Origin: Ohtaekwangia koreensis
Lineage (GTDB): Bacteria > Bacteroidota > Bacteroidia > Cytophagales > Cyclobacteriaceae
Direction of reading: 5' to 3'
Assembly: GCF_900167975.1 (NCBI RefSeq)
Contig: NZ_FUZU01000002.1
Span: 751,501-815,500 of the forward strand
Length of the DNA: 64,000 nucleotides
Shown here: in pieces, positions 41,801-47,913 of the stretch
Layout: the number at the start of each line of letters is the position of its first letter
How positions within the stretch are numbered: the stretch's first letter is position 1
The notes under the pieces: generated by a model
The model's input: the letters and a program-made list of their open reading frames with translations, nothing else
What the model was told of the DNA's origin: nothing
The model's database searches: none
Made by a program: the position numbers and the translations under genes

Positions 41801-42200
41801 GCGCCTCGATAATATTCCGGACGAAGAACAACTCAAAAAATTCACGGATGAAATTCGTGACCGGTTCGGTCCAATTCCTCCAACCGTGGAGGAATTGATC
41901 AATACCGTGAGACTTCGCTGGTTAGGTGAAAAGCTCGGCTTTGAAAAACTGAGCCTGAAGAGTGAAAAGTTGCGCGCTTACTTTATAAGCACCAAAGACT
42001 CCTACTTTAGTTCTGATATCTTCGGACAGATATTATCGTTTGTTCAGAAGAATTCGAAGCAGTGTAAGATGAAAGATAGTGCCGGCAAGGCAATGCTTAT
42101 CATCGATGCGGTTAAAACCGTTGACGCTGCTATTGAACTGTTAAGTAGAATGGCCGGTCAGGAAACCACTAAATCTTCCAAAGAGATTTTATCCAAGTAA
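38823..42200 (+). CDS. mfd: Transcription-repair coupling factor
   Basis: Mfd removes RNA polymerase stalled at DNA lesions and recruits UvrA. I start at the GTG at 38823 (1125 residues; open upstream to 38733), because the protein then opens VRAIDFLSIYKADG, as in relatives. The UvrB-like N-terminal part precedes the RNA polymerase-interaction domain, with ELYTLQPGDFVTHIDYGIAKFAGLEKRD (about 430-457). The translocase motifs are CGDVGFGKTEVAVRAA (about 582), LLIIDEEQKFGV (about 684) and HQMRGRVGRSNKKAYCYLL (about 855). The last 43 bp overlap a convergent gene. Confidence 0.96.
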   Translation: MRAIDFLSIYKADGLIKTVAEGIRAPKAQVVRIKGLSGSLDAVVVAATFKVHPQDYLVILQDREEAAYFQNDLQNLLDREVLFFPMSYKRPYEYDETENANILMRAEILNRLSGKTTPEIIVTYPEALSEKVINKRSLASNTFTVKLGERLDIAFLEEFLHNYDFEKTDFVYEAGQFAIRGGIIDIYSFAYEIPYRIELFGDEVDSIRTFEPGSQLSVNKLDKVNIIPNVQTKLVQEERQSLLEFISAETKLWFKDVQLTKDIVQKSFERADASFDKILKASGAHVVSSPEKLFDTGEAFLQRTTSFTRVEFGSRFILENARTFDYQSSAQPSFNKNFELLAGDLYDHQVQGLSNFIAADMPRQLERLKGVFEEINIELKFQPLEFALREGFVDQNLKLVCYTDHQIFERFHRYKAKEKFTKSKALTLRELYTLQPGDFVTHIDYGIAKFAGLEKRDVNGHDQEAIRLVYRDDDLLYVSIHSLHKISKYSGKEGTPPVMSKLGTQEWETKKSKVKKRVKDIAKELIELYAKRKTAPGFAYSQDGFLQAELESSFIYEDTPDQARATEDVKKDMQNPHPMDRLVCGDVGFGKTEVAVRAAFKAATEGKQVAVLVPTTILAMQHYRTFRDRLSDFPVRVEYVSRFKTDSDIKKIIAETKEGKVNILIGTHRIVSKDVEFKDLGLLIIDEEQKFGVKVKDRLKELKVNVDVLTLTATPIPRTLHFSLMGARDLSIIATPPPNRQPVTTELHTFNEEIIRDAVSNELRRGGQVFFVHNRVNDIESIANTIYRLVPDSRIGIGHGQMDGDKLEKVMVKFIDGEYDVLVSTNIIESGLDIPNANTIMINQAHMFGLSDLHQMRGRVGRSNKKAYCYLLTPPASSLSADSRKRLSALEEFSELGDGFKVAMRDLDIRGAGNMLGAEQTGFISDLGFDTYHKILDDAVQELKETDFKELFASDLAEKAKLIVQDCVIETDLEILIPETYIASTTERLQLYSRLDNIPDEEQLKKFTDEIRDRFGPIPPTVEELINTVRLRWLGEKLGFEKLSLKSEKLRAYFISTKDSYFSSDIFGQILSFVQKNSKQCKMKDSAGKAMLIIDAVKTVDAAIELLSRMAGQETTKSSKEILSK

Positions 42201-42412
42201 GGTTTAAGTCCAACCGTGTTGTCAAAAGCGTTGATCATCAAAACTTTTTGATACTTGGGAGAATAAAAAACTTCTATGAAAAATCCATCTGTATAATAGA
42301 GGAAAACCTTACAATCAGCAAGAACGCGTTGCATCAGATAATTACCGTGAAATGTGATGATGTCGCACTTCTTTTCGAAGGTCATAACTCTGAAATCGTC
42401 AAGGGTAAACAT
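42158..42412 (-). CDS. 84-residue conserved-looking protein overlapping mfd
   Basis: The product reads MFTLDDFRVMTFEKKCDIITFHGNYLMQRVL, then KVFLYYTDGFFIEVFYSPKYQKVLMINAFDNTVGLKPYLDKISLEDL. The FEKKCDxxTFxGxYL and YxxDxFFxEVxYSPxxxKVLxIxAF blocks are characteristic of a small Bacteroidota family of unknown function, so the frame is probably real. Its 3' end overlaps the end of mfd by 43 bp on the opposite strand. No regulatory motif is evident upstream. Confidence 0.72.
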   Translation of the reverse strand: MFTLDDFRVMTFEKKCDIITFHGNYLMQRVLADCKVFLYYTDGFFIEVFYSPKYQKVLMINAFDNTVGLKPYLDKISLEDLVVS

Positions 42413-42665
42413 ATTCGTTAGTTTTGAAACCTATAATCGAAAATGTATGCCATTCGCTTTAACCTTCGAAAATGTCAACTAAACGGAACTTCTACCATGC
42501 CAGACTTCCCAAAACTGGATGTTGATTTCCCGAAACAATGAAATCGGATTTACTTCGTTTTATACGCACCTGTTTTCCCTTTTATCAAAGATTCACTAAT
42601 AACATGCGACTGCTTGGAAAACATGGGATTATACCCTTAATTAGCATTTGGATTAAAATCTAGAA

Positions 42666-43892
42666 ATGAAAATGAAGTATTCTTTCAGGGTTCTTTTGTA
42701 TGTCGTTGGCGGATCAGTTGCCCTGTCTGCCTGCTCACTTTTTGGAGGCAAAGGCGGCAAGCCGACAGCCTCAAACCCGGGTCAGATGAGTTCAGCCACA
42801 GGCTTAGCTTATAATGACGAAGATCAGGGCGGATTTATGGTAAATCCATACGAAGGTCAACCTGATGCACCAAATATGGTGTTCATTGAAGGTGGACGTG
42901 CAGTAATGGGTTCCTTTGAAGAAGATGTTATGTCATACCGCGACAACATCGAAAGAACAGTTTCTGTTGCTTCATTCTATATGGATGAAACAGAGATTGC
43001 CAACATTCACTGGTTAGAATACTTACACTATCTGGCAAAAGATTCTTCACAAGAAGCTTACCAGGCAGCCCTTCCCGATACAATGGTATGGGTTGGAAAA
43101 TTAGCATTCAACGATCCGTATGTTGATCACTATTTACGTTATCCTGGCTTCCGTTATTTCCCAGTAGTGGGTATCACATGGAATCAGGCTAATAAATATT
43201 CAGTATGGAGAACTCGTGCTGTAAACATTAAGCTTGCAGAAAACGCAGGTGAAGAATATGCAGAAAGCGATGGACGTATTCCATTGGAATCTGGAATCGT
43301 GGTACCTGCTTACCGTCTCCCAACAGAGGCTGAGTGGGAATACGCAGCACAAGCTTTGATAGGAACACAGTGGTTAGAAGAAATGCAAACACACCAACGC
43401 ATTTATCCTTGGGATGGTCACGCAGTACGTAACCCTTATGGAAAACAAATGGGTTTCATGTTGGCTAACTTTAAGCGTGGTCGTGGTGACTATGCTGGTA
43501 TAGCTGGCCGCTTGAATGATGGTGCGTTGATTACCTCATATATATATGAGTTCCCTCCAAACGACTACGGCTTATACAATATGGCTGGTAACGTGAGTGA
43601 GTGGGTACAAGATACATATCGTCCTACAACATACCAGGATTTTGATGACCTTAACCCAATCAGAAGAGATGGTTTCCTTGATCCGTCATCTGGTTACAAT
43701 AGTGATGCAGAAAAGAATCCTGAAACATTTACATCCCTTATCAACGACAATGCTCGTGTATATAAAGGAGGTTCATGGAAGGATGTAGCATATTGGATGT
43801 CTCCAGGTACAAGAAGATATTTGGATAAAGATTCAGCAACAGCAACAATCGGTTTCCGTTGCGCAATGATCAGAGCAGGATCGAACTACTAA
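42666..43892 (+). CDS. GldJ-like SUMF1-domain lipoprotein
   Basis: The 408-residue protein has a lipobox ALSAC at residue 23. It contains a formylglycine-generating-enzyme (SUMF1) fold: MVFIEGGRAVMGSFEEDV, SFYMDETEIANIHWLEYLHYL, ALPDTMVW, YRLPTEAEWEYAAQA, NMAGNVSEWVQDTYR and VYKGGSWKDVAYWMSPGTRRYL, ending IGFRCAM. GldJ and GldK lipoproteins of gliding motility and the type IX secretion system have this architecture, and the ALPDTxVW block favours GldJ. Catalytic cysteines of true FGE enzymes are absent. No gldK, gldL, gldM or gldN is near it. It should sit on the outer membrane. Confidence 0.82.
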   Translation: MKMKYSFRVLLYVVGGSVALSACSLFGGKGGKPTASNPGQMSSATGLAYNDEDQGGFMVNPYEGQPDAPNMVFIEGGRAVMGSFEEDVMSYRDNIERTVSVASFYMDETEIANIHWLEYLHYLAKDSSQEAYQAALPDTMVWVGKLAFNDPYVDHYLRYPGFRYFPVVGITWNQANKYSVWRTRAVNIKLAENAGEEYAESDGRIPLESGIVVPAYRLPTEAEWEYAAQALIGTQWLEEMQTHQRIYPWDGHAVRNPYGKQMGFMLANFKRGRGDYAGIAGRLNDGALITSYIYEFPPNDYGLYNMAGNVSEWVQDTYRPTTYQDFDDLNPIRRDGFLDPSSGYNSDAEKNPETFTSLINDNARVYKGGSWKDVAYWMSPGTRRYLDKDSATATIGFRCAMIRAGSNY

Positions 43893-43912
43893 GATTTTAT
43901 ACCCAAAAAATA

Positions 43913-43944
43913 AAAGAGGCCGGTGTCATAACACCGGCCTCTTT
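43913..43944 (+). terminator. Strong intrinsic terminator of the GldJ-like gene
   Basis: AAAGAGGCCGGTGT-like arm (43913-43926) pairs with ACACCGGCCTCTTT (43931-43944), about fourteen pairs around CATA, followed by CTATTT. It lies 20 bp past the stop codon and is the cleanest terminator in the window. Confidence 0.88.
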
Positions 43945-43996
43945 CTATTTATGCAGTTGATTGATGTATAGAATAGATATATAGCTATACTTTTTG

Positions 43997-44584
43997 TTAA
44001 TCAATAACTTGAACAGGAAAGGTAACATCCATATCACTTTCACCTGGACCAGGACAAACTCCTGTTTTCTGTCCAGGTTGATGACGAAGTACGACTTGTA
44101 CAGTTCCTACACTTCCGGATGCACCTGCTACCCATGTATTACTTAACCCTATAGGGAGGTTATTGTCATCTTTGTCGGCATATGCTACCGCTACATCTGT
44201 TCCACTGACTGTAAAGCAAAAAAGGTGAGCATTCTTCTCTTCTTTAATCTCGAGTGTAACATCATCCACAGGATTTTCTGTTTCATTCAAGACAGTAATG
44301 GCTCCGGTATAGGTAACGCCTTTTTTTAATTGTGCTACTGTGGGAGTGATAACGGGTGCTACACTCCCATCTCCATCGGCATCATAAAACTTCAATTGCA
44401 CTGCAGAGACTCCGCTACCGGAAGCAGGAGTAAGGTCAACGATCAGCGTTGTGATAACTTCCTCTTCGTTTGTAGGAGCAGGATCATCGTTACTACAAGA
44501 TGAAAGCAACATTGTTGCAAGTAAAAAAGCGGAAAATAAAAACCGAACGGTGTTCTTCAACTGATAAGGTTTGTTTGTCTTCAT
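43997..44584 (-). CDS. Lipoprotein paired with a TonB receptor
   Basis: The 195-residue protein has a signal peptide with lipobox MLLSSC near residue 30, then an acidic linker (SNDDPAPTNEEEVITTLIVDLTP). Two domains follow, with LKFYDADGDGSVAPVITPTVAQLKKGVTYTGAITVLNETENPVDDVTLEI and a GTVQVVLRHQPGQKTGVCPGPGESDMDVTFPVQV closing block. Similar lipoproteins beside TonB receptors are common in Bacteroidota and are often annotated as metal-uptake partners. The Cys in LFCFTVSG takes a position that is often aromatic. It is 16 bp downstream of the receptor gene and very likely in its operon. Confidence 0.8.
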   Translation of the reverse strand: MKTNKPYQLKNTVRFLFSAFLLATMLLSSCSNDDPAPTNEEEVITTLIVDLTPASGSGVSAVQLKFYDADGDGSVAPVITPTVAQLKKGVTYTGAITVLNETENPVDDVTLEIKEEKNAHLFCFTVSGTDVAVAYADKDDNNLPIGLSNTWVAGASGSVGTVQVVLRHQPGQKTGVCPGPGESDMDVTFPVQVID

Positions 44585-44600
44585 TGGTTTTAAATTTTGG

Positions 44601-47003
44601 TTAGTTGTTTTTAGTAAAATTGTATTTAAGTCTTAGCATGATATTTCTTCCCAAATCGTCTGCGTAGTAGCGTAGCCTGTTCATATAGTTACGATACGAT
44701 GTATTCAGTAAATTCTCACCACTAAGGGTAATGGATAGATCATGTTTCCAAATGTGAATCTTTCCTCCGGCTTCAATATTCAATAGTGTATAGGCATGTG
44801 GCGCAGGCATAAAATCAAAATTCTGATTCCCTACATAGCTTGGTATATCTTTTGGGTAAACCGTAAGTGGAGCGCGGTACTGTTTTAGAGTGGTTGGTAT
44901 ACTTACGGATATATATAGTTTTTGGAACTGACCTGTGTTATTAAATGAATACCTCAAAGCATTTTCAAGCTGCGTTGGAGGGATAAGCGGTAGCTTATCA
45001 TCTCTGGTGACATCGCGCGCGTATAAGTATGAAAATTTTCCGGTGTAGGTGAGATGTTCCGTTATACTGAAATTCACCGAAGCGTCACCTCCTACAAACA
45101 GGGCGTCCGTTTGCTTATACTTAAAGACGGGGAAATATCCACGAATTGTGAGCCGTGTTTCCGTAGGTTGTAGATATATATATTTATCGATGAGGTTTAC
45201 AAAAGCTGTAATCTCGAAACCTATCTTCTCCGTAACAAACTGATATGTATTACTCCACTTTTTAGAAACTTCTTTTTTTATTGAAGATTGATCTGCGGAC
45301 CAATCGCCATTTTGTAGCATTAATCCTTCCTCAACAGAGGCTGTTCCATGGTGGAGCCCTTGGCTATATAACTCACTGACATGAGGGGGCCTTGAGGACA
45401 TACTTATATTTGAAATGAAGCGTGACTGTTTGGTAAAAAAGTAAGAGGTTCCAATAGATCCGGACAGGTAGTCAAAATTGAAAGTTGGCTTAATAAGATC
45501 ATTTTGATTATTAAAAGTAAGCACCTGAAGGTATTGATGATCGAAGCGTGCCCCGAGTTCCAGTACCCAATTTTCCTTTCTTAGTTTTTCGATGAGGAAA
45601 AGTCCGCCAGAGTATAAATTATAGTCTGGTATAAGTGGAACTATACCCGTACCAGGTTCATTACTATTATTTCTAAACGTACCATTTATACCTATACTTC
45701 CCGACCAGTTTTTGATGTTATGTTCCAAAGAGGCGTCTATTACATTGCTGAACAGATCTAATGACAATGCTGGTATATCACTGCGGCCGCCTCTTCGTAT
45801 ATCAAATTCTTTACGTTGATTGTATTGTGCTCCGTACAGTATATTCAACTTCCCCAGTCCCTTGATTTCTTTTGATGCTTTTACCTTCAGTAGCTGGTGA
45901 TTTATTTTTTGTCTTGGATTATTGATGTCATATGTGAAATCTGCAACATACCAGGGTTGTTGATTTTCGATAGAACTCTGAAGGTCATTTAAGTTTCCGG
46001 TGTGTGCGCTTCTTAGAATACCAATTTGCGTATTGAAGCTGCTGAAGTAAATTTCAACTTGCTTGTCATTCTTTTTATAGCCAAGTGTTCCTGAGAAGTC
46101 ATATTCATGAACACCCGTGTTGGAGAGATTATAGTTTGGCGCCTGAAAATCTCCTGCCTTTTTACCGGTTCCTTGTAAACGCCAGCCCCAGTTCTCGCTC
46201 TTTTTAAATCCACCTTCTACCATTGCCGAAGCAACGCCAAGCCGTCCGTTAGACATCAGGCCTATATTTAGTTCTCCTTTTAATGTATTGGTGTAGCTTA
46301 GCTCAGGAGTGTTTACAAGAATTACTCCACCAATCGCATCTGCACCGTAGCGAACAGTCTCAGCACCTTTAACAACTTCTATTTCGGAGGCAATGAATGG
46401 ATCAATCTCGGGAGCATGTTCGATTCCCCATTGCTGCCCCTCCTGGCGTATGCCATTGTTTAATACAAGAATTCTATGACTATGTAATCCTTGAATAACA
46501 GGCTTAAATATAGTCGGACCGGTATTCAACGAACTTACTCCCGGAAGTTGCCGTAATAGTTCCCCCAGGGATTTTCCTTTATTCGCATCAAGTTGCTCCG
46601 ATGATAAAACACTTACAGATTGTGATATAGCATGCTGTTGTGCGTGCTCTCCCTCCACCACAATTTCATGCAGAAGTTGAAAATCTTGTTCCAGGGTAAT
46701 TTTGATTGCATTGGTCATGGGTATATCTACAGTAACGATTTTATCTTTATACCCTATAAATTTTATTGATATAGTATATCTTCCTGCACAGAGGTTATCG
46801 AACGTGAATGTTCCATCTGTAGCAGCAACGCTTCCAAGGTTTATGGATTCAATCCAAAGAGCAGTTCCTACTAACGCGTTTCCTTCATTGTCCTTTACAC
46901 TCCCTTTCAATGAAAGATTGCAAGACGGAATCTGTGCAAAACAGTTAGCGGCGAGAATAAGTATAGCAACAAAAAAAAGTATCCCTCTCAATATCTGCAA
47001 CAT
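44601..47003 (-). CDS. TonB-dependent receptor with carboxypeptidase-like N-domain
   Basis: The 800-residue protein has a signal peptide and an N-terminal carboxypeptidase-D regulatory-like domain (CNLSLKGSVKDNEGNALVGTALWIESINLGSVAATDGTFTF). The plug follows (LLRQLPGVSSLNTGPTIFKPVIQGLHSHRILVLNNGIRQEG; DPFIASEIEVVKGAETVRYGADAIGGVILV). The barrel ends with NYMNRLRYYADDLGRNIMLRLKYNF. No SusD gene is present, so a glycan role is unlikely; the paired lipoprotein suggests metal or metal-complex uptake. A TATATTTG promoter box lies five bases before the ATG. Confidence 0.92.
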   Translation of the reverse strand: MLQILRGILFFVAILILAANCFAQIPSCNLSLKGSVKDNEGNALVGTALWIESINLGSVAATDGTFTFDNLCAGRYTISIKFIGYKDKIVTVDIPMTNAIKITLEQDFQLLHEIVVEGEHAQQHAISQSVSVLSSEQLDANKGKSLGELLRQLPGVSSLNTGPTIFKPVIQGLHSHRILVLNNGIRQEGQQWGIEHAPEIDPFIASEIEVVKGAETVRYGADAIGGVILVNTPELSYTNTLKGELNIGLMSNGRLGVASAMVEGGFKKSENWGWRLQGTGKKAGDFQAPNYNLSNTGVHEYDFSGTLGYKKNDKQVEIYFSSFNTQIGILRSAHTGNLNDLQSSIENQQPWYVADFTYDINNPRQKINHQLLKVKASKEIKGLGKLNILYGAQYNQRKEFDIRRGGRSDIPALSLDLFSNVIDASLEHNIKNWSGSIGINGTFRNNSNEPGTGIVPLIPDYNLYSGGLFLIEKLRKENWVLELGARFDHQYLQVLTFNNQNDLIKPTFNFDYLSGSIGTSYFFTKQSRFISNISMSSRPPHVSELYSQGLHHGTASVEEGLMLQNGDWSADQSSIKKEVSKKWSNTYQFVTEKIGFEITAFVNLIDKYIYLQPTETRLTIRGYFPVFKYKQTDALFVGGDASVNFSITEHLTYTGKFSYLYARDVTRDDKLPLIPPTQLENALRYSFNNTGQFQKLYISVSIPTTLKQYRAPLTVYPKDIPSYVGNQNFDFMPAPHAYTLLNIEAGGKIHIWKHDLSITLSGENLLNTSYRNYMNRLRYYADDLGRNIMLRLKYNFTKNN

Positions 47004-47008
47004 GGTTG

Positions 47009-47016
47009 CAAATATA
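47009..47016 (-). promoter_or_regulatory. -7 promoter element TATATTTG, 5 nt before the start codon
   Basis: On the minus strand TATATTTG matches TAnnTTTG exactly and is separated from the ATG at 47003 by CAACC only. The -33 region (around 47036) is weak. It suggests a leaderless transcript for the receptor gene. Confidence 0.5.
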
Positions 47017-47041
47017 TGAATAGAAATAAAAAAAGCATGTT

Positions 47042-47416
47042 TTAATCTACGATATCCTGAAGTTTATACTTCCTGATGATATAATATAGGAAGTTGAAAG
47101 AGAGCACATCGTCTTCGTTGCCTGCAGGTTTGGCCACATTTTTTGGAGATTCTGACGGTAAAGTTGTGCGGGCTGGAGAGCTTCTGAAGCTCGAAGAATC
47201 ACGCGATATAGTTGTTGACTTGGCGTTGTTGGTAACGCCGCTGGCACCTCCGGAAGGTTCTCCTTCGCCACCAGGATAGTAATTTATACGCTCTTTTTCA
47301 GGTGAAGCAGTCGCTCCATCAAAGGACGCATCCTGAGCATGAAGCATAAAGACTCCTGCTGGAGTCATAATACTCAAACAAGCCGTAACGAATATATGCT
47401 GAAGTTTAAGCTTCAT
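47042..47416 (-). CDS. Exported serine-rich protein with a conserved-looking C-tail
   Basis: The 124-residue protein has a signal peptide (MKLKLQHIFVTACLSIMTPAGVFMLHAQ), a low-complexity Gly/Ser/Thr/Pro middle (GGEGEPSGGASGVTNNAK, SSSFRSSPARTTLPSESPK) and a hydrophobic-aromatic C-tail, DDVLSFNFLYYIIRKYKLQDIVD. The middle is presumably disordered and the tail looks like the functional part, perhaps a docking segment. It precedes the TonB receptor on the same strand with 38 bp between, so it may belong to the same operon. I do not recognise a named family. Confidence 0.6.
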   Translation of the reverse strand: MKLKLQHIFVTACLSIMTPAGVFMLHAQDASFDGATASPEKERINYYPGGEGEPSGGASGVTNNAKSTTISRDSSSFRSSPARTTLPSESPKNVAKPAGNEDDVLSFNFLYYIIRKYKLQDIVD

Positions 47417-47580
47417 TCCATTTGTATTTAGGCTTCAAGGCGCTTAATGATAACGCCAGAATTTTATTTTTTGTTTCCCCAAAGTACAAAATTAAACATG
47501 TAATGCCATTTCTTTGAGTGTAACTTCAGTGGGTTAATTCAAATTTATAGGGAATTTTATAGTTTTTAAACATTTTAGCC

Positions 47581-47910
47581 ATGTTAACGTGGGAAGATTT
47601 TTTGAAAATTGATTTGCGAGCAGGCACCATTATCCGGTCGGAATCGTTTGCAGAAGCCAAGAAGCCAGCCCTCAAAGTTTGGGTTGACTTGGGCGAACTT
47701 GGTATTAAACAGTCAAGTGCTCAGATAACGAATCACTATACTCCCGAGCAATTGATAGGGAAGCAAGTGATTTGCGTGGTTAACTTTCCTCCAAAGCAAA
47801 TCGCGAATTTTGTTTCTGAAGTTTTAATAACGGGTTTCCCGGACGAGAATAAAGCAGTTGTTTTGAGCACTATTGACAAAAAAGTACCGAACGGTGCTCG
47901 CTTATTTTAA
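47581..47910 (+). CDS. csaA: CsaA-like tRNA-binding-domain protein
   Basis: The 109-residue protein is a single OB-fold tRNA-binding domain: [49 protein letters not shown], then [29 protein letters not shown] and ALVL-like [18 protein letters not shown]. This is the length and motif set of CsaA, an export-related chaperone in Bacillus that is related to the C-terminal domain of methionyl-tRNA synthetase. In Bacteroidota its role is not established. It starts 4 bp before the MurF-Alr gene and is probably co-transcribed with it. Confidence 0.87.
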   Translation: MLTWEDFLKIDLRAGTIIRSESFAEAKKPALKVWVDLGELGIKQSSAQITNHYTPEQLIGKQVICVVNFPPKQIANFVSEVLITGFPDENKAVVLSTIDKKVPNGARLF

Positions 47911-47913
47911 ACC

